A DNA stretch of 20,196 nucleotides. Source: Priapulus caudatus (Eukaryota > Priapulida > Priapulimorpha > Priapulimorphida > Priapulidae). The stretch is taken from positions 146,267-166,462 of the forward strand of contig NW_014577105.1 of NCBI RefSeq assembly GCF_000485595.1, in the 5' to 3' direction. This document shows, in pieces, positions 8,342 to 18,681 of this stretch (positions are counted from its first letter, which is position 1; every line of letters begins with the position of its first letter). The translations under genes and the position numbers were made by a program. The notes beneath the pieces are model-generated. The model ran no database searches, had not been told where the DNA came from, and was given only the letters and a program-made list of their open reading frames with translations.

Positions 8342-8886
8342 TAATACAACAAATAAAGAAATCGCATATGATAATTTTTCAAAGGAAGCTGTTGCATGTT
8401 GCGTTAACGTTATACATGTAGCGCGGTAAAATAAATAAACACAGCGAAAAATATATAAAAATATGAACAGATGCAATGTGAGAGGAATAACAATTAGGCA
8501 GCATACATATTACAATGCTCGTTAACCAGAGGAGATTTCCTGACTTGAGTACGTCGTGTTTAATCTATGCAGGTTACAAGAGAAGTAGCAGCAAAAACAA
8601 GAATTAAAATGTTTTAATAAAATGAATTAATTTGTTTGCGTCTTAAACAAGAATATCGATATACGACATTAGTCAATGACAAAATAGCAATGATCGAAGC
8701 AAGACGTAAAGTCCGGCCACGCGAGATTATGTTCGTCAATCTAACGACCCCAGCGCAGCTTACCCAACCTACATGACTAATTATTTAATTTATTCATTAA
8801 TAATCAATATATAAAAAGCTATATATCTATTCTAGGCTGCGTGTACCGCGCATTTTTCCTCCCGCAGGCGAGTAACTCAAACGCAC
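8342..8886. repeat. AT-rich duplicated block Y', copy 2
   Basis: Direct repeat of 5286-5838. Differences are mostly single-base gains or losses (for example CAAAGGAAGC here versus CAAAGCGAAGC there). It ends at AACTCAAACGCAC and passes into a CA/CG repeat that leads straight into block X'. Confidence 0.85.
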
Positions 8887-8977
8887 GCGCGCACACACGC
8901 ACACACGCGCGCGCACACACACACACGCACGCACACACACACACCTACACACACACACACACCACACACACCACACA
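8887..8977. repeat. CA/CG microsatellite joining Y' to X'
   Basis: Imperfect CACACGCGCG-type repeat with several CC and CT interruptions. It is the junction at which the order of blocks reverses relative to copy 1 (X then Y there, Y then X here). Confidence 0.9.
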
Positions 8978-9278
8978 ATTCCACAACGCCCCTGCTACAT
9001 ATTCATACACCATCACACACTTAATTAACCCTTAGCTAATCTGCAGTGACAGTCGCTCTGAACTGCTCGCTGCTTAGCAATAAACTTTCTGTTATCTCAG
9101 CTGTTCGCTATGATGTTGCGCGTCAGCATGATAGCAACAAAGCGCTACGAAACGAGACCAGTGCGAAACGCGTTACGAGTGTACGGTTTGTCAATTAGTT
9201 CCAAACATATGTTGTTGTTTTTTTATTGTTATTATATTATTTATTTATCTATGATTATTTCCAATGTGGATCACGGCA

Positions 9279-9595
9279 TTAGCCGGCTGGCTTCTGGGTT
9301 GACCGTGTCTCAACGCGGACATAGAGATTCAATCCAGAATTTTCGCAGGATGTGTGCTGTTTCCAGTAGTGCGATTTTCTGCCACTTCTTGGCAGTGTGG
9401 TGGCCAGGTAGTTCCTTAAAGTTCTTTTCAAAACATTCTTTATAGAGCCTAAGGGCTCAACCACCACTGGTACAATGCTCGTCTTAGTATTCCACATCCT
9501 CCTAATTTCGATCTCCAGATCTTTGTACTTGGTGAGTTTGTCTCTTTCCTTCACCATGATGTTAGAATCATCTGGTACGGCTACGTCCAATCAAC
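9279..9595 (-). pseudogene. C-terminal half of LINE restriction-like endonuclease, copy 2, frameshifted
   Basis: Same product as 4556-4879: [20 protein letters not shown] and the VPVVV segment are visible. The frame shifts several times between about 9460 and 9300 (for example the GALG segment is lost and later residues are out of frame). The matching PD half of the endonuclease lies at 11741-11818, in the order expected on the minus strand, with about 2.1 kb of unrelated DNA (9601-11735) in between. The pair therefore looks like one gene split by inserted DNA. Confidence 0.75.
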
Positions 9596-9655
9596 AGGCA
9601 TCGTTTTTTAGCTCAGCTGACGAAGTCAGATGCAGCTTGTAGAATCGGGCATGAT

Positions 9656-9785
9656 TGTCCGTCCGTCCGTGCGTCCATCCGTCGTCCGTCCGTCCGTCCG
9701 TTCCGTCGTCCGTGTGCGTCCGTCGCGTAGTGCGTCCGTCTCCGTGGTCCGTCCGTCCGCCCGTCGTGCGTCCGTCGTCCCGTCG
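9656..9785 (+). repeat. TCCG minisatellite, copy 2, degenerate
   Basis: Homologous to 4939-5073, but the 20-bp rhythm is lost because of many one- and two-base indels (CGTCGTCC, GTGTGCG, CGCGTAG). Confidence 0.9.
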
Positions 9786-9807
9786 AACAGTTGGGCACAA
9801 ATCTTAA

Positions 9808-9952
9808 GGGCCGGACACACCAGGCGATTGCTTCGGGCGATGGCATCGGCCGATGGCATCGCCCGATTCTATCGCGCAGCTCGTGGACACACGGCGATTG
9901 CATGCGGGCGATGGCATCGGGCGATGGCATCGCCCGATTCTTGCGCGCGCAG

Positions 9953-9992
<40 letters not shown>

Positions 9993-10537
9993 GTGTGGAA
10001 GTGCGGAGAAATAGAGAAAGAAGTGGGGTAACAACAAAATGGCAGCGTCCAGAAAGAAAACAAAAGAAAAACGGAAACTTGCCATTGCAATGGCAGTTTA
10101 ATCACGACTTTACGACGAACAAGGAAGCGCAGTAAACGGTGGGAGAACCGTACCACTGGGTTAAAACCCTGGGTGGTCGTCGACCGACGCATGGAGTATT
10201 TTAATAACTTATTGAATGAATTATCTCCTGCTCCATGAAGTCTGCCATTTTGTCGAATTACGTCAGTATCATTGAACAACTCTGATTGGCTGATGAATTG
10301 TACAATCGGGCGATGTTATCGCCGGTCGCGGACACACCAGGCGATTGCATCGGGCGATGGCATCGGCCGATGGCATCGGGCGATAATATCAAAACGTTTT
10401 GATCTGTGCGATGGCATCGGGCGATGGCATCGGGCGATGAAATCGGCGGCGATTGAGTGGACACACCAGGCGATTTTCACGGCGATGTCATCGGCCGATG
10501 CCATCGCCCGATGCAATCGCCTGGTGTGTCCGGCCCT
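9808..10537. mobile_element. TTAA-flanked element with long terminal inverted repeats
   Basis: TTAA (9804-9807) precedes GGGCCGGACACACC; at the other end GGTGTGTCCGGCCC plus one T is followed by TTAA (10538-10541). The terminal inverted repeats match for about 48 bp with one mismatch (CTTCGGG versus CATCGGG) and weakly beyond. Subterminal units with GGACACACCAGGCGATT recur at 9812, 10330 and 10459, mixed with CGATGGCATCGGGCGATG palindromes. The interior has a (GA)n tract and no transposase frame. It is a non-autonomous MITE-like element. TTAA targets are typical of piggyBac, but the ends do not start CCC, so the superfamily is left open. Confidence 0.65.
9955..9990. repeat. (GA)n microsatellite
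   Basis: About 13 GA units, followed by CAGACAGACG. The homology of X' with X ends exactly where this tract starts. Confidence 0.95.
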
Positions 10538-10626
10538 TTAACGCTCGACGTACGGTCTTGATATTCGGGGCGTCGGGGGGGGGGAGATCGCGAAAAGGAC
10601 TCGGGATGTCGAATTTGGGATCAAAC

Positions 10627-10638
10627 GGTCAAAGGTCA
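10627..10638 (+). promoter_or_regulatory. DR1-type nuclear receptor motif
   Basis: GGTCAAAGGTCA matches the direct-repeat-with-one-spacer site bound by HNF4/RXR(USP)-type nuclear receptors. The match is to the sequence motif only. With no gene recognised nearby, regulatory function is unsupported. Confidence 0.2.
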
Positions 10639-11380
10639 AGATGTGTCAATGGAGGGGGAATATTTCCCCCTTAACTTAGGTATAGGAGGAAATACGGATT
10701 GCGGCACAAATCTCAACGGCTTGACCTACGCTCTTAATATTCGATGGATAGTGTGATAGGGAGGAAACCATCACAGCACAAATTGGAGGTCACAGTCAAA
10801 GGGCAGTGGGGAAGGTCAGAATATCAGACATTTTCTGAGGACATGGTCTAACGCCGACCGAGTGCAAACCTTTTGTGTTCAGCGCTGACCTACCGTTTTT
10901 ATCACTTTATTGAAAGGACTATGAATCTACTTTCGCTGACGTGGAAGAGTAAGGGTCTGATAACCTTTTGACCCTCAAAAGGAGGTTTAAACGTGGATTT
11001 GTTGACTGTTAAATTGACTACGTCACGCATTTGCTATGGTGTATATTTGTAAAATTTTTGTTGCCATTTTTTTACATTAAAAGTAAGTACTAACGGGACT
11101 AAATGTAGCGTAAAATTCTTACATGATAAGAATGTTCCTAAACTAGTTAAAAATCCAAAAAACCTGGATGATTTGACATTATGATCCTGACATTAATTGC
11201 TTGTATGGGCTATTTATGAGTCCACGTAGTATGTTTACATCGAACAATATAGTAAAATAGAAAGTATAATGCAGCAATTTAACCATAAAAAGTGAACAGA
11301 ATTACTTTCATTTTGTTAGTTTTATTATTTACGGTAACGTAATCACTTTAACAAAGGACTGAACTACTTTTGCTATTAGA

Positions 11381-11475
11381 GCCCCCTCCACGAGCGCCTC
11401 CCGCCGCCCTCCTCCTACCCTTCCCCCATCCCCTTCCCTCCACCCCTTTCCCCATCTCTCCCCCACTACACACAC
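11381..11475 (+). repeat. Polypyrimidine tract
   Basis: C/T-rich run of roughly 90 nt (CCCTCCTCCTACCCTTCCCC and similar) with few purines. The complement produces a glycine/arginine-rich spurious frame. Confidence 0.8.
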
Positions 11476-11740
11476 TACGCTCGCGCTCGGACGCATATCC
11501 ATGGTAACATGTTAATATAGCGAAGTCATTAAAGTTACACAGCTGTATCTTTATTACTGTATACCAGTAGGTATGCAAAGCCTATCATAGATTTTAGATC
11601 TGTATTAGTAGTATCTCTAGATATATGTCTGAGCGGAACGCGGTGGCAGGAGGCGCGCACTTGATTCGGTTGCCAGTGAGTTTATCAGAAGAATACCTGG
11701 CTACAGTACACGTCGTTGAGCGCTTGTCGCTCTGCGGCAC

Positions 11741-11818
11741 TTGTTCTTTCCTGTTGTGGAGCACTATATCAGGGGGGTTTGCAGGTATCGTGCGATCTGT
11801 CTGCACTGCCATATCCAC
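11741..11818 (-). pseudogene. First half of the LINE endonuclease domain (PD motif)
   Basis: The minus-strand frame reads MAVQTDRTIPANPPDIVLHN and then RKEQ before leaving the family. PPDIVLHNRKEQ supplies the conserved PD of the restriction-like endonuclease active site. The acidic partner (D in CLLID) should follow 12-14 residues after PD, and it is found only at 9595 and 4879. GGCA occurs both at 9597-9600 and at 11736-11739, the two edges of the interruption, which could be a short target-site duplication. Confidence 0.7.
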
Positions 11819-11829
11819 ATTATGGTAGT

Positions 11830-12890
11830 ATCTCGATGTTGGTAATTGGTGTCGGAGTATGTTTATACCACTTGTCCAGGTACTTGCTCACCAAGTTCAC
11901 TGCAGATCGACCAGTGGCAGATAGCTGGCTACCTTGTTGTGGCGATTTATGTACTCGGTTCTGGGACCAGCACTGTGTGCATCCGGCGATGATGTGGCTG
12001 TTGGTCTCCTCTGCCTTGCTGCACATTCTGCACTTGCTGTTGACCTGTTGCTTTGAGGATGTTGCGTGATGGTATCTGGTGTTGAGTGCTTGGTCTTGGG
12101 CTGTAATGAATCAGGCTTTCTGTCTCTCCCTTGAGCCCGGACCTACTCAGCCAGGCAACGCTTGCAGTCTTGTCGACAAATTGGCCTGTCGAGGCTCTTG
12201 TAGAATCTTCCATGCAAAGGCTTGTTCTTCAATACCTGATTGTCTTCTGCTTCCATATTGGCCTTCAGTCTCTGCTTTGTTGAGGATTGGCTGGTGGGCT
12301 GAGGAGTCAAGTATTTGGCTTTGATTTCTTTAGCCTCGCGTAAGAGAGCGTGCTTTGATTTTCCAGATTGATGGATTTTGATAAGCTTTTGTAAATTTAT
12401 CTTCCTTAGCTCAATGTAGTCGCCTAGACCTACAATGGCAGTGTTGTACGCAGACATCAGTTTAATGAGACCACGACGACATTTTGCCTCTTGATGTACA
12501 GTCGCTCTACATCTGCTTTTGGTGGTGGAGACCGTGCATGGTTAGTAGCTTTCTTGTCTTGCGATCCATCCTTCGATATCTGATCGCAACCAGTTGATCA
12601 CCCAAAGCTGTACACGGGGACTGGGAGTGCCAGGCTATTGATCGCTGTTATCTTGTTTTTTAAGCAGAGCTCAGACTGAGAACTAGGCGAACTCGACGAT
12701 AGTACTTCTTAGCAATGTTCTCCTTCATCTTTGCATGCTGAATACCATCACGTCTACACCAAGATATTTGTAGCTGTCCTCTGTGGTTCAGACTTTGTAG
12801 GGCTGTCTTAATCATCAAGCTCGATATTTCGACTATTTTTACTAGCTTTTAGATTGCGGTTGCACACTTTCAAGCCGAACAAGCGCCGTG
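11830..12890 (-). pseudogene. CCHC finger, thumb and distal RT domain of LINE copy 2
   Basis: Frames 12026-11820 ([16 protein letters not shown] finger) and 12457-12143 (MSAYNTAIVGLGDYIELRKI to [14 protein letters not shown]) are in register with copy 1, but break at different nucleotides. The thumb portion at 12600-12460 and post-YxDD sequence up to 12890 are recognisable by nucleotide identity with copy 1. No RT catalytic motif (YxDD) is present. Confidence 0.7.
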
Positions 12891-13990
12891 TAAATTTTTT
12901 TCGCCATCTTCATGAAAGAGCTTATTCAGATAGTAGTGCTCACTCCTTAGTAAACCTTCTCAACCTCTCAGCTTTGGCCTGTAGTTTTATCTTTATTTCT
13001 TGTTCAAGCTCGCATATGGTCTTATTCTCCCTTCGGCTTCTTGCATAAGATGCTCCTGGCCTTGTCATGTACTTGCTTTGTTGAGACACCTTTCTTTATT
13101 TCGCTAAGGATGGAAAGCCGTCCGTTCGATGGTTTTCAATTTTTGTTCTGTTTCTCTTCTTCCATGTTGGTTCCTCTGTGGGCTTACGTGACTCTCTCTT
13201 TTGTCTCTCCAGCAATAACAGCAGCAGTCGCGTACATTAATTCATTGATTTTGTGATTTAGCAAGTTTAGATGGCTTATCTTTGATGATGTTTGGTAAGG
13301 GCCTGATTTGCAGCTTGAATATCGTGCCGTATTGCTTTGTTGAGATTAACCTTTTTCAGGCTTCTGCGTTGATCCAGGGGGATTGCCTAAGTTTCAAGCA
13401 GCTTTGTAACGATTCGATCTTCCACATCCACTCGATTCACCTTCACGGTATCGCGTTGTGCTGCGGTGTTTGTTTAGCCTCGTGCTCTGGGGGTTGTAGG
13501 TCTTCAGGTTGTTCAATGGGGATAAGTGTTGGTTGCGATGCATTATTTTGCTTTCGGACAGCTGCCACTATCTGCTCAAGCTCAGCGTCGGTGAGCTTCT
13601 TGTTCTTAATAATTCAGCTCCTGGTATTAGCAAGAGTATTTGAGTTGGTGGTTGGAAAGATGTTTAGATTCCTGCCTCGCCAGATCATGTATGCACTTTT
13701 ACTACCCGCCATCAGTGTTGTCTCTGGGCGAAATAATAGGACCACATCACATCCTTGTATTGATCCTTTGTTTACTGGTTTCTTGTTTTTCTGTTGGTTA
13801 TTTCTGTATTGGTTGACTGTGCTGTGGTGTTGGTGGCTGCTTCAGTTAGGCCAATTTGAGATTGGACTTGGTCTGGTTGCTATCTGAAGCTTGGCTGTTA
13901 AGGTTTGCCGACTCAATAACCGACAATTTTTCGACCTCAGTTGTTCGTCGATCACTGATGGACGCGCTCCTTGTTGACCGCGCGCGACGG
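12891..13990 (-). pseudogene. N-terminal region of LINE ORF, copy 2
   Basis: Homologous to 1031-2081; the basic region, Gln/Pro-rich region and SANLNSQASDSNQTK are recognisable. The upstream frame 14160-13846 reads through IRKSYRIGRRARSTRSASIS into this region, so the original start may lie farther upstream than copy 1 suggests. A 201-codon plus-strand frame at 13282-13887 is antisense to it and is not called. Confidence 0.6.
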
Positions 13991-14356
13991 CCGATGCGGT
14001 ATGACTTTCGTATTGGCTTATTCATCATGGTATGATATTTACTATTTAACCCATAGTTAGGGTAAACTTTCCTGGACATCAGAGCACGTCCATACGTCCT
14101 TGGCCATAATGTCGCAGTTATCGGAGTTTGCTCCTCCAGAGAGTGGTATTTTATTATCAAGACACCATCTCTAGGGGTTTCCGTTTAAGGCTAAAGTTCC
14201 TCCTACCCATGAGACAGACTTCAAGGTATCGGGGAGAGCTAACAGGTACTACACTCTGCTCAAGGGTGACCTGGAGGTAGTTGTGGCAAAGGGTAACCTC
14301 ATTCTCCCACGTTGAGACTCAACAACCGGATGCAGTTTAAAGTCATACCTAGGACA

Positions 14357-14402
14357 TTTTATTATTATTATTATTATTATTATTCTAATTATTATTTTAT
14401 AA
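14357..14402. repeat. (ATT)n microsatellite at LINE copy 2 boundary
   Basis: Equivalent of 2489-2535, again touching the inferred 5' end of the LINE. Confidence 0.85.
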
Positions 14403-14722
14403 TATTTTATATGCTTTACAATGTATGTGGTTGGCGAAAATATGGTGTTAGTTTGTAAACAACATATGGTTGGACTATTTGACAAACCGTACACCATAAA
14501 CCGTGCTCCACCCATCGATCATAACACTATAACGTGCGCGCATACAATCCGAAAATGTAGGCCGTTTACACTGAAAATTAATTGGCTATGCCAACATCGT
14601 CCGGAAGGGAAATCGAGCGCCGCGCTATTCAATACGTCATGCGTCTGGTCGCGGCAATAAATAGCCTGATTGATACGATCACGAGTCAACATGACGCGCT
14701 AGTGAGGACAGTGATAACTACG

Positions 14723-15208
14723 CGTTCACACGTAGAGAAATCCGGTATTTAGCGTTCACACGAGGCAAAATGCGCGTCGCAAAAATACAGTATCTAAACA
14801 GATCGCGGTATTTGATGTAAATACGCGGCTTCCAGACCCGATAATTTGGCGTGCTTGAGAAATACCGGATCTGCTGGACGCGCGACATTTCCTCGTGTGA
14901 ACGCCTAAATACCGGGATTTCTGAAGCGCGCGTATTTTATAGACTGGTCCGCGCTCGACAGCTTCCAGTGTAAACGCGAGTGGAACTGTGGACGCGGACG
15001 ATCAGTCTACGCGTATTTTATCGCGCAGTTGGTGCGCATTGCATTGTTTATTTCGCATTGTTCACTGATTGTTTAAAGCAGCTCGCAGCTCGCAAATACC
15101 GTATTTCTGGAGGCGCGAATCAGCGTGTGAACGCTCGGCCGCGTATTTGTCTCAGGTTCGCGTATTTCGCAATACCGTATTTCAAAATACGAGGTCTGCG
15201 TGTGAACG
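14723..15208. mobile_element. Foldback (hairpin) element, copy 2
   Basis: Begins CGTTCACACG and ends CGTGTGAACG, as at 2867-3422. It is shorter mainly because it has one 76-bp unit where copy 1 has two. The large hairpin arms are preserved with small indels. Confidence 0.65.
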
Positions 15209-15389
15209 AGGTTGATGATGCGTGCTAGTTCTTATCATGACACGAAACTGTTGCGCGCTTTTGTTCTCTGATTGATTTGGTTCATTTTGTTAGATAAAAA
15301 AGTGGAAATGTTCGCGTTAGAACCTCAGATGCTTTCTAATAGGTTTCGAGTTTAACGCTCGTTGTCATCTAAGTGTCATCTTATTAGGT

Positions 15390-15390
15390 T

Positions 15391-15423
<33 letters not shown>

Positions 15424-15443
15424 TATATATATATTATATATAT
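15390..15443. repeat. (TA)n microsatellite, copy 2
   Basis: A longer and interrupted version (TATAATATAT, TATTATATAT) of the tract at 3606-3637, followed by the same GATGATGATTTAAGTAGC. Confidence 0.95.
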
Positions 15444-15843
15444 GATGATGATTTAAGTAGCATTTTCTACAAATTAGTTATTCTTTGACAATACGACATT
15501 GATGGTAATACGATTAGCGTACAATATATATAGCGGGAATAATTTTACGTCTCGGGCTAATGGCACAGACTAAATTCACATATATTAGATGGCTGGCGAA
15601 TTCTTATGATATTAGCTCGTTAATTAGGCTTCGAAGAAGTATGCTAAGAAAAAGCTGGCTTGGTAAATATACATTTGCTTCGCTGGTCGTGGAAAGCGCG
15701 CCGTAATGGAGGCGACTACTTTCAGATTGCGCGCTGCGGTATACTCTGATTAACTGCGGAAGCGGGTAAGTATGCGAGCAATTAGTCGCATTGTACCAAA
15801 GCCGGTGCATAAATGAACGCGTAAGGGGAATGAACCGTAAATG

Positions 15844-15876
15844 CCCTCTTACGGGCATATTATGCCCGTAAGAGGG
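15844..15876. repeat. 33-bp perfect palindrome, copy 2
   Basis: Identical to 4038-4070, although flanking sequence carries indels. Confidence 0.9.
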
Positions 15877-15960
15877 AACAAGGGAAAAAAGAACGAGAGA
15901 GCGGAGAATAGGAGTGAGAGCTGCAATCGAAAATGAGAGATATGAGAAATTGGAGAGAGA

Positions 15961-15970
15961 CAGACAGACA

Positions 15971-16053
<83 letters not shown>

Positions 16054-16076
16054 CACACACACACACACACACCAAC

Positions 16077-16117
<41 letters not shown>

Positions 16118-16168
16118 GAGAGAGAGAGAGAGAGAAGAGAGAGAGGGAGAGAGAGGAGAGAAAGAGAA

Positions 16169-16212
<44 letters not shown>

Positions 16213-16230
16213 CGACAATGAGAAAGCGAG
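15961..16230. repeat. Compound (CA)n-(GA)n microsatellite
   Basis: About 145 nt of CA repeat with a few CAACA interruptions, then about 100 nt of GA repeat with AGAAG/GGGAG interruptions. To the left is block B'. To the right is single-copy sequence unlike that after the CA tract of copy 1. Confidence 0.95.
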
Positions 16231-17252
16231 AGAGAATAGGTTTTGCCCAGACAACACAATTCTCTGGTAAACCTTGTTTTGTTCACATTTGGTTGCGTAG
16301 CTTATGACTGCAAATAACAGGCATATAGCTGCTTTAATCTTTTATTCGTGGATCTCTTTACAAGCAACAAAGTTTCGACTAGCATTTCGAGCGTTATTAC
16401 GTAACATCGCCCAGTATTACTGTGCGAGAACATACTGTGACTGTGTATTCTTACGGCGACTATACTTTTCGTTGACATCATTACGATTATAAAAACTCTC
16501 CGAAGCTGTCAGTGACACACGAAAATCACGAGTAACGCACAGCGGACGCGAGTTTCCAACCGTGGCGTCTGTCTCTCGCACTCCGCCTGCATGTGTGCGT
16601 TCTGTCCGTGTCGATGACGCTCCAGCTTCGTGTTGACTGCGCATTCTCCGCTACGACTTTCCACACGTACTCGGTTTGGACAAGTTATTGGATTTGTGCA
16701 CGCTAAACCGGCAGCACTTTAATTCGCGCCGTAGTGTAGTAACTATCTCGTAGCGCGCATGGATAGGCACGTCGGCGGCGCTGTGACCCGTAAGTGACCA
16801 AATCATAAATCACCGCGCTCCTTGCCGAAGCCCTCCCCCTCACTCCCATCTCCTTCCAACTGCCGCCTGCGCTCAGCGCGCAAATCTATTTGGTCGCGTG
16901 ATGAATCGAGTCGCTCCCCGTGCGAATCTACATTTCCTGTGCATACGCATCCGCGTGGTCCACTGAATTGTCGCTATTCTAATGATTTAGGGAAGCCGAT
17001 CACCAGCTTCCTCTCCGCCTGTGGCGACTGGCTCTCATCTAGTAGCTTGACCGCTCGGACCATGAGGGAAGAATTAACCTCGGTCCACGGGCTGGCTGAT
17101 CTGCCAGGCTTGAATGGCGCAGTGGGTGCGTTCTGCCGTTTGCTGTGCTAATCACGCGCCACAGCCGTAGGCTTCATATTTTTCCACGTGGCAACGGCGT
17201 GGCACACGTACAACGTGGATTTCATCGGTGCATGGAGCAAGATGCGATACGG
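16231..17252. other. Single-copy stretch without recognised gene
   Basis: A 109-codon plus-strand frame at 16822-17151 starts in a Pro/Ser-rich stretch (MPKPSPSLPSPS) and shows no domain; it could be a real small exon but nothing supports it beyond length. TATAAAA at 16488 lies 23 nt before a TCAGT initiator-like site at 16509-16513, a spacing shorter than usual. No RNA gene or transposon end was seen. Confidence 0.4.
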
Positions 17253-17362
17253 GTGACACGCGTTAACAAACTGGCGACATATGGTAACACGTTGGTGACA
17301 TGTTTGTAACATGCAGTGACATGTTGGTCGCATGCGGCGACACGCTGTGCCACGCTGTGACA
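17253..17362 (+). repeat. Helically phased 10/11-bp repeat of GTGACA-like core
   Basis: Cores of the form GTGACA, GTAACA, GCGACA or TTAACA (two more degenerate, GTCGCA and GTGCCA) start at 17253, 17263, 17274, 17284, 17295, 17306, 17316, 17327, 17337, 17347 and 17357. The spacing is 10 or 11 bp throughout (mean 10.4), with CATG or CACG after most cores. No protein product is credible. Confidence 0.75.
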
Positions 17363-18681
17363 CACACTGATAGATGATGACAAGTCGACACTGTCGGGAT
17401 CACTGTGATGGTATATGTCGGCTGTGTGATTTGAATACGCGGCGACGCGCGTCTACGTATTACAATACGCAATGAGACCGACTACGACTCTATGCCTGAA
17501 ACAAGCAGACGTACATTTTACCAGCCGACGAATTTCAGCCGACCGGCGGGTCTTCCGACATTCGGCGTATCTAGCCGGTTACAGCGACTGTCACACGGCG
17601 GAACGACGACGACTGGAGCCTCGTGACCTGAAATGACGTCGTCAGGAAGTGACGGGAACGGTATCATTACTAGCGAATATTCGCTAACTTCAAAAGAAAA
17701 AATACGACGGTGCAAAGAATTTCTGGGTCGATCCAATCGAAGACGAAGCTACAGCTCCGCGATCAGAATGATTGTGAGTAAAGTGAATAGATTCTACAAC
17801 AGCATATTATAATTAAACAAACAAAGAGACAGGCGTACAGACCGTGTGAATCGGGTGAATGAATAATAGATGGAAGCGAGATTCTTGTATCTCATCTAAG
17901 GCGATGTTTGAATTTGATTCCAATGCACCGGGTTACATAATGTACTTGGTGCCTCAAGAGATTGTTTCGAGTATAGAGCGTTCTTTTACAGATATCGCGT
18001 GGGTTATGCGCAGGGGAAACTGAGTAAATCTAAGCAAAGTTTCTGAGTAAAGTTTTTGCATTTTGGCGTTGAGTATACATGGGTGCAAACAGCATCGGAT
18101 TGTCGCCTATTTTGGAAATAGAAAAATGGCGTTACATAACATGGCGTGAAATCCAATCTTCGTCATGGAACGTGGTCTAGGCCTTGCAATTTTATCTTAG
18201 ATATAGACAGTCCTCGTACATTACCGGTTCAGCAAGCACGTACAAGCTGATTACATCTCGAACATGGTTGTACGTCATAATCGTGTTCATCATTATCTCT
18301 GTGTGGACTCATGTGCATCAAAGAAGAAACTCACATGACGTCGTTGGGGCGTCATGTCTCCTGGAAGCGAAGCATAGCGAACGACATTGTTTCGTTGGTC
18401 TTCGGAATGGTTGTTCTTACGTTTGAACTGTGTCGCTTGCGTTTTATGATACAAGTTGTGTCATAAATGGACTAAATGTCATAAATGTCGAGAGACTCCT
18501 TTCTTCTGTGATCAGCCTCCATGGCAGCATTGGTGATTTTACAACCTGACCGGACGGACGCAGCTGTAGTTCCAGCAAACCGTCAATGACGCGATAATTC
18601 AGCTTTGTCACCTGCGCTGCTCGTTTATCGTTTGGTTATTGTTTTTATCAGCATGCCCGTGTAAGTCACTAATGATTGGCC
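17363..18681. other. Single-copy stretch without recognised gene
   Basis: No frame above about 80 codons and no domain. A 72-codon minus-strand frame (17736-17518) and an 80-codon plus-strand frame (18184-18426) lack support. Minor structure: CATGACG and CGTCATG 9 nt apart near 18335, and a TCATAAATG/GTCATAAATG repetition around 18460-18488. Confidence 0.4.

Larger units (their letters stand above)
8978..9956. repeat. Duplicated block X', copy 2
   Basis: Direct repeat of 4271-5289, comprising the right inverted-repeat arm (about 9179-9213), ATT-rich tail, endonuclease fragment, TCCG minisatellite and the left end of the TTAA-flanked element. It carries many extra or missing single bases, which break the endonuclease frame and the 20-bp minisatellite rhythm. 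At 9957 it passes into (GA)n, whereas block X passes into block Y. Confidence 0.85.
10542..11735. other. Single-copy non-coding stretch between TTAA element and LINE copy 2
   Basis: There is no credible gene. Notable content: a G run near 10573, a near-palindrome GGGGGAATATTTCCCCC (10654-10670), several AGGTCA half-sites (10633, about 10785, about 10815), an AT-rich part from 11030 to 11340, and a pyrimidine-rich tract. It ends at the broken endonuclease frame of LINE copy 2. Confidence 0.5.
11741..14356 (-). mobile_element. Non-LTR retrotransposon (R4/Dong-like), copy 2, internally deleted and interrupted
   Basis: Repeat of 1-2490 (11878-14356) extended at its 3' side by the first half of the endonuclease (11741-11877). 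The order on the minus strand is 5' region, N-terminal region, post-YxDD RT and thumb, CCHC finger, PD motif. As in copy 1, the RT core is missing at the equivalent point (about 12890). Indels relative to copy 1 are spread along the whole length, roughly balanced in direction. At 11740 the frame leaves the family and enters unrelated DNA; the missing end of the domain is at 9595-9279. Confidence 0.8.
14403..15970. repeat. Duplicated block B', copy 2
   Basis: Direct repeat of 2536-4166 including the left 36-bp inverted-repeat arm (about 14461-14495, one base missing), foldback element, (TA)n, 33-bp palindrome and CAGACAGACAGA lead-in. Many differences are CG gains or losses (for example GCGCGCGTATT here versus GCCGCGTATT there). 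It ends in a compound CA/GA repeat followed by new sequence. Confidence 0.9.

Noticed and set aside
5286-8886. Y and Y' as long terminal repeats of an LTR retrotransposon
   Set aside because: Direct repeats of about 550 bp enclose 2.5 kb, but they do not begin TG or end CA, no gag/pol frame lies between them, no primer-binding site or polypurine tract was seen, and no target duplication brackets them.
13282-13887. 201-codon plus-strand open frame
   Set aside because: It is antisense to the N-terminal region of LINE copy 2; its homologue in copy 1 is broken and its Cys/Leu-rich product has no sign of selection.
16488-16513. TATA box plus TCAGT initiator
   Set aside because: TATAAAA is only 23 nt before the initiator A, shorter than the usual spacing, and no gene is evident downstream.
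16822-17151. 109-codon plus-strand frame
   Set aside because: Moderate length in GC-rich sequence without domain, splice context or repeats; kept only as a note in the stretch description.
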